22,112 bases of DNA, taken from IMG/VR virus record IMGVR_UViG_3300009194_000053, positions 1 to 22,112 of that record, one strand, 5' to 3'. Position 1 is the first letter of the stretch. The number at the start of each line of letters is the position of its first letter. The position numbers were made by a program, and so were the translations under genes. The notes under the pieces are model-generated. The model was not told where the DNA came from and did not search any database. It saw only the letters and a list, made by a program, of their open reading frames with translations. This document shows, in pieces, positions 1 to 6,779 of the stretch. The DNA is from a virus.

Positions 1-149
1 GCCTGATACAGTGGGTTCAGGCCAGCAAACTGCTGGGTGGGCAGCGCACTGGCCACCCCTTGAGCGTTTTGGAAGTTGGCTAAAAATGCTTGTTTGATGT
101 CTGGATCAACCGCATTGGTTGTCACATCTGGTGCGCCGCCTTTTGACAT
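1..149 (-). CDS. Virion-associated protein, 5' part only (cut by window edge)
   Basis: An open frame starts at ATG (149-147) and runs off the left edge, giving 49 visible residues beginning MSKGGAPDVTTNAVDPDIKQ. The upstream AAGGGGAC forms a plausible Shine-Dalgarno, and the gene begins 10 bases after the 421 aa virion protein ends. The visible part is polar, with a short hydrophobic stretch (QAFLANFQ). Its position at the end of the tail/virion module suggests an internal virion or tail protein. The visible part matches no named family that I can recognise, so the function is inferred from context only. Confidence 0.6.
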   Translation of the reverse strand, partial: MSKGGAPDVTTNAVDPDIKQAFLANFQNAQGVASALPTQQFAGLNPLYQ

Positions 150-159
150 ATCTGTCCCC

Positions 160-1425
160 TTAATCCAAAAGTGATTTGATTTTCTTGGCTGGAATCTTGC
201 CTTCGTTGATCATGTCCAGCAAGCCTTTGCCGTACTTGTTCACAGAAGATTTCTTCACCACATATTCGCCAACTTGCACATTGATCTGGCCATCATCAGG
301 GCCGCTGGGGTTTGCACCAGACACACGATCAATCAAGCCGCCCATGTACCAGCCAGCGCCCGTGCCTGGTCCAGTGCCCTCTCCAGAGGCTGCGGCTGCT
401 GCATCTGCTGCCGCCGCTGCGGCATCACCAGCCGCATCACCAGAGCCGCTGCTTGCGCCATCGCCCACGCCGCCTGGGCCATCGCCACCATCCATCCCTA
501 ATGGGACAGGCAAACCAGCCGCCTTCAATTCTGCGGCACGCTGCCGTACAAAATTCGACAACAGGTTAGGGTCGTAGATGCCTGGGTCATAGCCACCCAT
601 GGGCAGGCCAGCACGCGCTGTGGCGTATGGGTTACCGACAGGGCGCATTTGGGCCATGATCTGGCTGTAAGGCGACTGACCACCAGCAAACTGCGCACCT
701 GGGGCAATGGAGGTGTAATTGTTGAAGTCTTGCGTAAAGCCTTGTGTGGCGTTGGCAAAGGGCATGGTGCTGCTCAAAGCGTTGATGCGGTTTTCAACTT
801 CTGTGATAGGCACGCCAGTGATGTTTGATCCTTGCCGGTTGGTAATGCCAAGCCGACCCATCTCCGCAGTGATCTGCGCATCGGTCAGACCAGGGGTCAT
901 GAGAAATGCGCGGAAGATGTCTTCATTGGTGCGAGCCACAGGAGGGGTTTGCACGACAGGAGGACGCACCACAGGAGGGGTTTGCACGACAGGAGGACGC
1001 ACCACAGGAGGGGTCTGCACCACAGGGGGCAGCACCACAGGAGGGGTTTGCACGACAGGAGGACGCACCACAGGGGGCTGCACCACAGGAGGCTGCACCA
1101 CAGGCTGTGAGATCACCGCTGCATACCGGCTTTGCACCTCTGGTAAAGGCACTCCCGTGATGACTGAGCCGCGCTCTGGGGTAATGCCCAGCTTGTTCAT
1201 TTCGGCCACGATCTGCGCATCGGTCAAACTTGGAGCCATCAAGAAGTCCAAGAAGTTGGCCTCCTGAACTGCGCCCACACGGGCCGCAACGTCTGCCACA
1301 GGCGCACCCACAATTCGCGCCACATCAGCCGCAGTGACCCCATTGGCATTCATGGCAGCCACCACCTGCGCATCCGTCTTTGCGCCAGGTGTTGCCAAAA
1401 AGGCTTCAAAATCTCTGAGTGACAT
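160..1425 (-). CDS. Repeat-containing virion/tail-associated protein with Pro-Val linker
   Basis: A 421 aa protein. Three copies of a ~48-residue helical module (about residues 4-51, 57-104 and 167-215) share the pattern F-L-x-x-P-x-x-TDAQ-I-x-x-M-x-x-x-G-I-T, then ITGVP-x-x-E-V. Copies 2 and 3 are separated by ~58 residues of Pro/Val repeats (PPVVQTPPVVRPPVV type), encoded by an imperfect tandem DNA repeat near 940-1110. A Gly/Ala/Asp-rich low-complexity stretch follows, then a C-terminal domain with VGEYVV and a Lys-rich end (KIPAKKIKSLLD), a type common at the ends of phage internal virion or tail proteins. Two adjacent ATGs (1428 and 1425) follow GGAG; the second has the better 6-base spacing, so it is used here. 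The exact role is not known; a structural or ejection role is inferred from position. Confidence 0.75.
   Translation of the reverse strand: MSLRDFEAFLATPGAKTDAQVVAAMNANGVTAADVARIVGAPVADVAARVGAVQEANFLDFLMAPSLTDAQIVAEMNKLGITPERGSVITGVPLPEVQSRYAAVISQPVVQPPVVQPPVVRPPVVQTPPVVLPPVVQTPPVVRPPVVQTPPVVRPPVVQTPPVARTNEDIFRAFLMTPGLTDAQITAEMGRLGITNRQGSNITGVPITEVENRINALSSTMPFANATQGFTQDFNNYTSIAPGAQFAGGQSPYSQIMAQMRPVGNPYATARAGLPMGGYDPGIYDPNLLSNFVRQRAAELKAAGLPVPLGMDGGDGPGGVGDGASSGSGDAAGDAAAAAADAAAAASGEGTGPGTGAGWYMGGLIDRVSGANPSGPDDGQINVQVGEYVVKKSSVNKYGKGLLDMINEGKIPAKKIKSLLD
940..1110 (-). repeat. Tandem repeat coding for the Pro-Val linker
   Basis: Imperfect tandem copies of a roughly 33-base unit (minus strand CCTCCTGTCGTGCAAACCCC type, with shorter variants toward 1110) encode PPVVRPPVVQT-like blocks in the 421 aa virion protein. 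The high identity between units at the DNA level suggests recent expansion and length variability. Confidence 0.85.
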
Positions 1426-1434
1426 CATCTGCTC

Positions 1435-1803
1435 CTAAAGTTTCTTTGCCAATACAGTCCACTGTGGGCTGTACCCTTCATCTTTCAAAAATGTCTTGGC
1501 CCAGCCCCTTCGGCCTGCCAATGACACCCTGGTGCAGCCCAATGACTTGCCCCAGGATTCGATCATCGGTCGCATCCGTGAGAGTTCATCGAGGTCGCCA
1601 CCAGCCAAGAAGTAATGCAAATTCTTAAGCCTGGGATAGACAATGATCTCAGTTAGCACAATCGACTGCGTTGCAGGCCATACCTGCAACTGGTTCTTTT
1701 CGACCATCTCGAGGACATCCTCGAAATGGTGTGTGCCGCCAGAGTATTCTAATGCCGCCTCCACATGGTGGCGCAGTCGCTCTAGGTGTTCCCGGTCGCT
1801 CAT
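1435..1803 (-). CDS. GNAT-like conserved phage protein
   Basis: A 122 aa protein overlapping the end of the nozzle-like gene by 4 bases (ATGA). The order of elements (acidic N-terminal helix with SGGTHHFEDV, then VLTEIIVYPRLKNLHYFLAGG, then SWGKSLGCTRVSLAGRRGWAK) is that of a widespread phage family often labelled GNAT-type acetyltransferase and found beside tail genes. The central beta-strand pair and the GRRGW segment fit a GNAT-like fold, but the classic acetyl-CoA loop (Q/R-x-x-G-x-G/A) is not clearly present. It may therefore be a non-enzymatic structural relative, as proposed for small virion proteins with this fold. Family assignment is moderately sure; enzymatic activity is not. Confidence 0.7.
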   Translation of the reverse strand: MSDREHLERLRHHVEAALEYSGGTHHFEDVLEMVEKNQLQVWPATQSIVLTEIIVYPRLKNLHYFLAGGDLDELSRMRPMIESWGKSLGCTRVSLAGRRGWAKTFLKDEGYSPQWTVLAKKL

Positions 1804-3278
1804 CTCTTGCCAGAGGCCACAGCATCAAGGCGCATGACACCCACGCGCCAGTCAGCCAGGACAGCGCCCGTCACCTTCATATTGATCTGCCGACCAGAAA
1901 AGCGCACGCTTGTGGGGTTGGCTGCCGAATACGGGCCATAGGAGAATTCAGTCCCTGTGGGGTAATTTCTGGTGGTAAACGACACCACCGCATCACCCAA
2001 AGCCTGCTCATCAGGAATCACCTCGCGCACGCTCATGATGTTGTCACCGTTGCCGATCTGCACGGGTCCAGACTCGGCAAAGACAGACGCACCGTCATAG
2101 GCAAAGCCCACCTCATGCTCGTACACATAGCCATCCACCGACACCGCCATGGGGCGTGAGAACACACCCGAATCTGTGCCTGCTGTACGCGCCAGTGTTC
2201 CCACGTTCCAGTGGTTCTCACGGTAATTGAAAGTGACGTAGCTGTCATTCTCATTGCTGCCGCTGCTGGGGTAGTACCACCAGATTTCGCCATACTGGCT
2301 ATTGTGGACCGCATAGACCTTGCTGGCTTGGTTGAAGTTCATGTTGCCAAAGATGTAGTCACCCACATCACTTGGCAGTGGCTTAACGTAACCGTCATAA
2401 ATCCAAAAGCCCGACTTGCTCATCCAGATGGCAGCAGTGTCAATGGCCGCCACCGCTTGCGCCGAAATGAGACCGCAGCCACTGCCAGCCTTTTCAAAGC
2501 CGTAAACAAATGGCGCGCCCACATATTGCGCTGTGTGGACATCAACGTCAGTGAACAGTAAGTTAATGCCCTTGACCCGCTTGCCAGCCAGCAGCGTGCC
2601 GGGTGTTGCCAGTTCAAAGTCGCCAGCCAAGTTGTTGGTGGCAGGCGTCCAGGCCGTGTTGTTTTCTTGGTCGCACCACTGCACCTTGCGCGGGTTGCCA
2701 CCAGCGCCAAGGGCAAACAAGATACGCTCTGCTGTCACCAAAATGGCTTTGTTGCTGGTTGGCGCGTTGGCAATGGCAGCCGCAATGGTGGGCGTAGTAA
2801 AGCCAAGCTGCCATTCGTAGATTTTCCCGTCTGCGTTGGAGCAGGCCACCAGATACTCGCCCCATGTGTCCATGGACCATGTAGTGGCTGGCGTGATGGA
2901 GCCAAGGTCAGGCCGTGCCACACCGTAGCTGAATTTCCCGTAATCGCTGTAACCGTAGCCAGTTTTTACGATGGCATCGGCGCTGCCGGTGGTAAAGCCA
3001 GTGGGCGTGATGTCCTTGATCGTGCCGGATTCGCTCATGGCGTACAGCTTGGACTGTGTGCCAAGGCCAGTCCAGCGGGTGGCGCTGTTGTCCCGCCAGT
3101 TCAAAAAGCCTCGGCACAGACCTGTGATCTGCTGCGAGGATCGTTTGCGCCAGCCGCCGATGGGGCGCAATGTGTTCTCGTACCAGCGCACTAGGTTGGC
3201 GTCATACCACCGGCCAGCAGCTTGGTACTCTGTGCCATTTCGGTAAATGCCTGGTGGAAGTTTGATGGGGATGTACAT
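1800..3278 (-). CDS. Tail nozzle/tail-tip-like beta-propeller protein
   Basis: A 492 aa protein with a characteristic N-terminus (PPGIYRNGTEYQAAGRWYD, then ANLVRWYENTLRPIGGW) shared by a large family of podovirus proteins that sit below the adaptor and form the tail nozzle. The body is all-beta in character: repeated Gly/Trp/Tyr-rich strands such as WSMDTWGEYLVACSNADGKI and WMSKSGFWIYDGYVKPLP resemble propeller blades. A GTG at 3284 overlaps the upstream stop (GTGA), but the ATG at 3278 has a GGTG 5 bases upstream and gives the family-like start MYIPIKLPPG, so it is preferred. It is followed by the GNAT-like gene with a 4-base overlap. The nozzle role is family and context inference. Confidence 0.75.
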   Translation of the reverse strand: MYIPIKLPPGIYRNGTEYQAAGRWYDANLVRWYENTLRPIGGWRKRSSQQITGLCRGFLNWRDNSATRWTGLGTQSKLYAMSESGTIKDITPTGFTTGSADAIVKTGYGYSDYGKFSYGVARPDLGSITPATTWSMDTWGEYLVACSNADGKIYEWQLGFTTPTIAAAIANAPTSNKAILVTAERILFALGAGGNPRKVQWCDQENNTAWTPATNNLAGDFELATPGTLLAGKRVKGINLLFTDVDVHTAQYVGAPFVYGFEKAGSGCGLISAQAVAAIDTAAIWMSKSGFWIYDGYVKPLPSDVGDYIFGNMNFNQASKVYAVHNSQYGEIWWYYPSSGSNENDSYVTFNYRENHWNVGTLARTAGTDSGVFSRPMAVSVDGYVYEHEVGFAYDGASVFAESGPVQIGNGDNIMSVREVIPDEQALGDAVVSFTTRNYPTGTEFSYGPYSAANPTSVRFSGRQINMKVTGAVLADWRVGVMRLDAVASGKR

Positions 3279-3280
3279 GG

Positions 3281-3937
3281 TCACACCGTTGGTAAATTGG
3301 ACACAAAGGTCATGGTGGCAATGGCCGATGGCACTGCTGGCCGTGTGGGGCTGGTTCCGGCAGCGAATGCCTCCAGGCTCAAATCGGTGCTGGTCACGCA
3401 GCCGACAATTTCGATGTAATCACCAGCCACCATATCAACAAAGAAATTTAAAGACGCCACCAAATGGCTGGGGTCACCAGAAGATTTCCGCGCTGGAGCG
3501 TGAAACCGGCTGTTGGAGTTGGCAATGTTTGTGCCATTTTTGCGAAACCAAATGTCAAAGTCTTGGCCATCGTTGCTGACGTTTTTGATCTGCAAAGAAA
3601 ATTGCAGGTTCCACACGCCATCCACAGCCACTGTGATCCTTGAATCGCTGGCAATGGTGACACCGTTGGAAAAGTCTGTGTTGCCAAAAAATACAGGATA
3701 GGCTACCGTGGTGCTGGCAGCCACCTGATCAATGCTGCTGTGAAAAGCACCATGCGGATGGTTTAAGAACTTGCCGCCCTGTGGGCCAAACAGCGACCCA
3801 AAAATGCTGGTGACCTTGCGGAAGTAACCGTTCAAAGCCCCATAGTTTTCATTGAAGTGCCTGCGCTCGTACCCCTCTGGCGGGAATCCCAGACTTGGAA
3901 TAGATGGCGCTTCAAACTGTTGCTTGGCATTGGACAT
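3281..3937 (-). CDS. C1q/TNF-like beta-sandwich virion protein (putative receptor-binding or appendage protein)
   Basis: A 218 aa protein. The N-terminal ~60 residues (APSIPSLGFPPEGYERRHFN onward) look like an attachment segment. The C-terminal ~120 residues have the strand pattern of C1q-like jelly-roll domains in phage appendages: GVWNLQFSLQIKN, then DIWFRKNGTNIANS, then AGDYIEIVGCVTS. Such domains trimerise and bind receptors. The gene sits between the endolysin and the nozzle-like gene, the latter starting at its stop codon. The ATG at 3937 has GGTGGA about 12 bases upstream. It could be a receptor-binding protein or a decoration protein. Confidence 0.65.
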   Translation of the reverse strand: MSNAKQQFEAPSIPSLGFPPEGYERRHFNENYGALNGYFRKVTSIFGSLFGPQGGKFLNHPHGAFHSSIDQVAASTTVAYPVFFGNTDFSNGVTIASDSRITVAVDGVWNLQFSLQIKNVSNDGQDFDIWFRKNGTNIANSNSRFHAPARKSSGDPSHLVASLNFFVDMVAGDYIEIVGCVTSTDLSLEAFAAGTSPTRPAVPSAIATMTFVSNLPTV

Positions 3938-3955
3938 GGTGCAATTATTCCACCT

Positions 3956-4570
3956 TTACCCGCCCAACAATGCCAGCGCCTCGTTGGTGTGCTTGATCCG
4001 GTCATCCAGCCCAATCGTGCCGCCGTTGATCTTTTTGGTAAGTGCCAGGTGGTTGCCGGACTCGGCAATGGCATTTAGCTTTTGCGTGTCCCAAAACCAG
4101 CCAGCGGTCAGGGCGGCGTATTCAGGTGTTGCCACCAGGTCAGGCTCCATGATGAAGTCCACGCCGAGGGCTTTGCTTGCGTAATGGTAATTCGCCGCGC
4201 CGGTTAATTGCAAAATTCCTCTGCCCCTAAAACGAAAGCCATCCCCCGATGCCTCATCCCGGTTGTTCATGCGGTTGCCGTAAATGCGGTTGGCTATTCT
4301 TTTGGGCTGGCGCTCGTAGGCTGCGGCCTCTTCAGGCGTAAAGCCCCATGAACGCTTGGGCGTGCGCGGGAACAGCTTGAGCAGGGTGGCAGCCCGGTAA
4401 TTTAGATTCTCCTCCAGCACTCTGAAGTTGGCGCTCTCATGGCCGCATTGGCCAATGAATGCCGCCTGCTGGCGTGGGGTCAGGATGTTGAATCGCTCAA
4501 ACGTGGCATTGAGCGCATCGGCCCAATGTGGGGCAATGTGCAGTTGCTGGAGTTGGTCAGGGCGTACCAT
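3956..4570 (-). CDS. Endolysin, GH19 chitinase-like lysozyme
   Basis: A 204 aa glycoside hydrolase of family 19, which as a phage endolysin cleaves the glycan strands of peptidoglycan. The catalytic region is clear: FIGQCGHESANF with Glu45, followed by EENLNY with Glu54, and the substrate-binding segment GDGFRFRGRGILQLTG (residues 109-124) with NY after it. The C-terminal GGTIGLDDRI is also typical of the family. There is no signal peptide or anchor, so export depends on a holin. It overlaps the end of the i-spanin gene by 14 bases, as expected in a lysis cassette, and GAGG lies 10 bases before the ATG. Confidence 0.93.
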   Translation of the reverse strand: MVRPDQLQQLHIAPHWADALNATFERFNILTPRQQAAFIGQCGHESANFRVLEENLNYRAATLLKLFPRTPKRSWGFTPEEAAAYERQPKRIANRIYGNRMNNRDEASGDGFRFRGRGILQLTGAANYHYASKALGVDFIMEPDLVATPEYAALTAGWFWDTQKLNAIAESGNHLALTKKINGGTIGLDDRIKHTNEALALLGG

Positions 4571-5060
4571 TGATGATGTTCCTCATGTTGGCATATGCGT
4601 CAATGCAGGCGTTTAGCTGGACCGTGTTTCTGTCGCCTTGCGCCACTATTTCTGCGATGGCTTGGAGGGTGGATCGTTCGGCATCAGAAGCTGCGTCAGC
4701 CGGTCGGTCAGGTTCGCTTCTCGCTTGGTCGCTATTTCCAAGGGCAATGGCGGCACTTGGGGCGGCTTGTGGACAACTTGGGGCGGGGAGGCGCACCCTG
4801 CCAGCACGAATGGCAGAAGCCAGGTCAGTTTGCTTTTTGGTAATGACATCATTTGCCTTTCGCAGTTCCACTTCCTTATCAGCCACAGCCTTGGCCATCT
4901 CTTGCTCCTTGGCTCTGGCTTCCTCATTCTTTTTGGCGATCTCGATTTGCATCTCTGCATCTCGGTCGTTCCAGCCATTGTGGTGGCCATACTTGTAAAA
5001 CCCACCCATGGCCAGCAAGGCCACCAGCGCCAGCGATGGGTACAGGGTCAGCGGACTCAC
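4557..5060 (-). CDS. i-spanin (Rz-like inner-membrane spanin subunit)
   Basis: A 167 aa protein with a GTG start preceded by AAGGAG at 5-base spacing; the GTG overlaps the upstream TGA (GTGA). A single N-terminal membrane segment (about residues 7-20, LYPSLALVALLAMGG) is followed by a long charged coiled coil (about 34-82, rich in Glu/Lys/Ala) and a periplasmic tail with several prolines. This is the layout of Rz-type spanins, which with an outer-membrane lipoprotein disrupt the outer membrane in the last lysis step. It contains the o-spanin gene in another frame and is followed by the GH19 endolysin. Confidence 0.85.
   Translation of the reverse strand: MSPLTLYPSLALVALLAMGGFYKYGHHNGWNDRDAEMQIEIAKKNEEARAKEQEMAKAVADKEVELRKANDVITKKQTDLASAIRAGRVRLPAPSCPQAAPSAAIALGNSDQARSEPDRPADAASDAERSTLQAIAEIVAQGDRNTVQLNACIDAYANMRNIINGTP
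4646..4849 (-). CDS. o-spanin (Rz1-like outer-membrane lipoprotein), nested in the i-spanin gene
   Basis: A 67 aa frame lies entirely inside the i-spanin gene in another reading frame. It begins MSLPKSKLTWLLPFVLAGC: two lysines, a hydrophobic core and the lipobox Leu-Ala-Gly-Cys19 for signal peptidase II. The mature part is short and Pro-rich (ASPPQVVHKPPQVPPLPLE), the hallmark of Rz1 proteins. Two tandem ATGs (4852 and 4849) follow AAGG, and the second has the better 6-base spacing. With the i-spanin it would bridge the two membranes through the periplasm. A nested Rz1 is a known arrangement, as in lambda. This gene is easily missed because it is fully overlapped. Confidence 0.87.
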   Translation of the reverse strand: MSLPKSKLTWLLPFVLAGCASPPQVVHKPPQVPPLPLEIATKREANLTDRLTQLLMPNDPPSKPSQK

Positions 5061-5578
5061 GCCTGCTCCTTACGGGCTGCTGCAATCTCTGCACGCTCGT
5101 CATCAGGCTCTTGATGCTCTGGTGGCGTGGTCGGTGGTGGGCCAGGCGTCCATGACTCATCCAGTTCTGGATTCTTAAAGCCCATCCAGTTGAAGTCCGG
5201 CATGGCGTTGGAGGGCTGTGGCGTGTAGGCGTACTGAGGGGCATGGTTGTGGTGCAAGGGCGCATACTGCTGGCCATACTGCGGCCCAGAGGGTGGTGAC
5301 CGCATGGCATTGACCGCACCAGACACCGCACGCTTGCCAACAATGCCGCCGATGCCGCCCACGATCAGCAGCACGATGTCATTCAACATCTTGGTGTAAG
5401 CCTGGTCAATGGGGGCCATCGACTTGATGGGTTGCGTCACAAAGGTGACTGAATACAGCAGGGCAAAGACAATGCCAGCCAGAATCAGCGTGATCATGAT
5501 GACCACAAAGCCCCAGACCCTGACCTCCAATTCTTCAGCGGTTAGCTTCTGTGCTGGCTGGCTGTTTAGTTTGATCAA
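5057..5578 (-). CDS. Two-segment membrane protein, holin candidate
   Basis: A 173 aa protein with a TTG start (TTGATCAAACTAAAC) preceded by a strong GGAG at 7-base spacing, which decides the start; no in-frame ATG occurs before residue 28. Two membrane segments are visible, about 21-46 (VWGFVVIMITLILAGIVFAL) and 66-86 (NDIVLLIVGGIGGIVGKRAV). A hydrophilic, Pro/Gln/His/Tyr-rich C-terminal tail rich in Glu/Asp/Arg follows. Phage proteins with this N-terminal pattern (L-x-x-E-E-L-E-V-R-x-W) commonly sit beside spanins. Location directly before the spanin and endolysin genes makes it the best holin candidate here, but topology alone does not prove that. Confidence 0.65.
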   Translation of the reverse strand: MIKLNSQPAQKLTAEELEVRVWGFVVIMITLILAGIVFALLYSVTFVTQPIKSMAPIDQAYTKMLNDIVLLIVGGIGGIVGKRAVSGAVNAMRSPPSGPQYGQQYAPLHHNHAPQYAYTPQPSNAMPDFNWMGFKNPELDESWTPGPPPTTPPEHQEPDDERAEIAAARKEQA

Positions 5579-5756
5579 TTTGCTTCTCCAAAATTGGGGC
5601 CACTAAATACTCAGGGCATTGCTGGGTGAACAGACACTTGGGCTTTTGGCAGTCAGGCTTGTGAAAGTTGTCGGGATTCTGGCATGGGTATCTGTACCTA
5701 TCTTCAAGGCAACCAGACAGCGCCAGCATGGCCACGATCAATGCAATGATTTTCAT
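5535..5756 (-). CDS. Small Cys-rich lipoprotein of the lysis region
   Basis: A 73 aa protein. Residues 1-16 (MKIIALIVAMLALSGC) form a lipoprotein signal with the lipobox Leu-Ser-Gly-Cys16. The mature part has four more cysteines in a compact region (RYRYPCQNPDNF, then KPDCQKPKC and QQC), suggesting disulfides or a metal site in the periplasm. It overlaps the upstream 52 aa gene by 4 bases (ATGA) and the downstream TTG-started gene by 44 bases. Relatives with the YRYPCQ motif are common in environmental podoviruses. A second o-spanin-like role is possible but unproven, since a clear Rz1 is already present. Confidence 0.7.
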   Translation of the reverse strand: MKIIALIVAMLALSGCLEDRYRYPCQNPDNFHKPDCQKPKCLFTQQCPEYLVAPILEKQIDQTKQPASTEANR

Positions 5757-5911
5757 ATGCCTAGCTTCTCCAAGAACGCCTCGATGACTCGGTTGGCAAT
5801 GTCTGGGGGTAAGAACACCAGCACCTTGAAACCGACCCAAATGAAAGCCAGATAGCAGTTGATTTTGAGCCACTTGTCAAAACCATCTTTGGCCTCTTTC
5901 CACTTGTCCAT
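5753..5911 (-). CDS. Small membrane protein (52 aa)
   Basis: ATG at 5911 gives MDKWKEAKDGFDKWLK, an amphipathic charged N-terminus. One hydrophobic segment follows (about residues 17-34, INCYLAFIWVGFKVLVFL), then an amphipathic helix ending EAFLEKLGI. A longer TTG-initiated version from 5950 would overlap the upstream gene by 38 bases and has no clear SD, so the ATG is preferred. It ends in an ATGA overlap with the Cys-rich lipoprotein. It is part of a run of small membrane genes before the endolysin; a role in lysis is inferred from context only. Confidence 0.6.
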   Translation of the reverse strand: MDKWKEAKDGFDKWLKINCYLAFIWVGFKVLVFLPPDIANRVIEAFLEKLGI

Positions 5912-5912
5912 G

Positions 5913-6404
5913 TCATGACCCGCACCCGTAATCAGAACAATAAAAGACAATTTCCAGAATGCCCCAGAAGATGATGATGGCGATGACCGAGATCAGCGTG
6001 ATGGCAATGGTCAACTCGATCACCTCTTTGCGCCTCTTGGCAGCGTTGAGTTCTCTTGCCGCCTCTCTGCGCTGTTCTTCGCGGTCTTCTTTGTTCATCT
6101 CCATCACACGCTGCTGGATGGAGTTCCAAACGTCCATGTTGTTGGTGGAGAAGAACAGACCTTTAAGCTGCTCCTCGAAATCCTTTTGAGCCTTCAGCGC
6201 CAGTTCAATCTCAATGGCCTTGCCCATGTTGGACCCGCCAGCTTTCTTGGCTTGGCTGGCTGCTTTGGTGGCCGTGTGCTTGGCATCAAAATATTTGCCG
6301 ATCAGTGGGCCAAGACTTGAGACATCATCGACCGTCTTTGATGCCTTCTTGATCATGTTTACCGCTGCACTGACAGCGGCCATTGCACTCACCGGATCGA
6401 TCAC
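5913..6404 (-). CDS. Conserved phage protein with coiled coil and C-terminal membrane segment
   Basis: A 163 aa protein with a GTG start (GTGATCGATCCGG) that overlaps the upstream TGA and has AAGGGGG 5 bases upstream. The N-terminus DPVSAMAAVSAAVNMIKK is helical and Ala-rich. The middle is highly charged and probably coiled-coil (NKEDREEQRREAARELNA), and one membrane segment sits at about 131-155, followed by a short Cys-containing tail. It belongs to a family frequently seen in aquatic phage genomes near lysis or tail genes. Its function is unknown: membrane remodelling at lysis and an internal virion role are both possible. Confidence 0.72.
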   Translation of the reverse strand: MIDPVSAMAAVSAAVNMIKKASKTVDDVSSLGPLIGKYFDAKHTATKAASQAKKAGGSNMGKAIEIELALKAQKDFEEQLKGLFFSTNNMDVWNSIQQRVMEMNKEDREEQRREAARELNAAKRRKEVIELTIAITLISVIAIIIFWGILEIVFYCSDYGCGS

Positions 6405-6484
6405 GACAGCCCCCTTAATACAAACAAGGCGACCTGAAGGAGCCACCACACAGCAATTATGCCGATGGCAATTTTAAGTCTCAT
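6401..6484 (-). CDS. Membrane peptide, 27 aa
   Basis: A very short frame reads MRLKIAIGIIAVWWLLQVAL and continues FVLRGLS. It has two positive charges at the N-terminus and then one hydrophobic helix that spans nearly the whole peptide. It starts in an ATGA overlap with the 30 aa gene and ends in a GTGA overlap with the next gene, and its coding sequence contains that gene's SD (AAGGGGG). Its own SD is weak, so translation probably depends on coupling. Single-span peptides of this size beside spanins can be holin or antiholin-like; this is inference. Confidence 0.5.
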   Translation of the reverse strand: MRLKIAIGIIAVWWLLQVALFVLRGLS

Positions 6485-6573
6485 GACAGCGCCCAGATAA
6501 AGATTCTGGCGCACCAAATGACCATGCCGACAAGAAGGGCAGCCGCGATGAAGCTGACTGCCCAATCTTTCAT
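6481..6573 (-). CDS. Membrane peptide, 30 aa
   Basis: A short frame begins MKDWAVSFIAAALLVGMVIW and ends CARIFIWALS, a single hydrophobic helix after one Lys and one Asp. Both ends are ATGA overlaps with the neighbouring small membrane genes, which is the main support that it is real. There is no strong SD, so translational coupling to the 68 aa gene upstream is likely. The function is unknown; its place in the lysis region allows a holin or antiholin role. Confidence 0.5.
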   Translation of the reverse strand: MKDWAVSFIAAALLVGMVIWCARIFIWALS

Positions 6574-6776
6574 AACCCAAATATTTTCTTGACCATCTCG
6601 GCTGCAACACCTGGGCCAAGTAAGACAGCAGCGATCACAGCGTAAAGCAGATATTCGATCTTGGTCATCCGCTTTGAGCCGGACTCAAATGATTTTTGGA
6701 TGGCCTCATACCGATGGGCGCAAACTTGCTCATGGGTGGACAGACGGGCGTCTGTCGCATCAATCTGCTCTGGCAT
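6570..6776 (-). CDS. Small protein with C-terminal membrane segment (68 aa)
   Basis: The soluble N-terminal half (MPEQIDATDARLSTHEQVCA, then HRYEAIQKSFE) looks like a short coiled coil. A basic patch (KRMTK) and one membrane segment (about 41-60, EYLLYAVIAAVLLGPGVAAE) follow, and it ends KKIFGL. The H-E-x-x-C-x-x-R-Y signature followed by one membrane helix recurs in many phages beside lysis genes. The ATG has GGAG at 6-base spacing, three bases after the previous stop. It could be a holin partner or a membrane-anchored regulator; the function is not established. Confidence 0.68.
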   Translation of the reverse strand: MPEQIDATDARLSTHEQVCAHRYEAIQKSFESGSKRMTKIEYLLYAVIAAVLLGPGVAAEMVKKIFGL

Positions 6777-6779
6777 GGG

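Noticed and set aside
940-1110. CRISPR-like regular repeats
   Set aside because: Units are contiguous, translated in frame to Pro-Val blocks, and have no unique spacers or cas genes.
719-1267. Plus-strand frame coding Gly-Thr-Cys repeats (TTGGRTTGGVC type)
   Set aside because: It is the antisense image of the Pro-Val tandem repeat and explains no independent feature.
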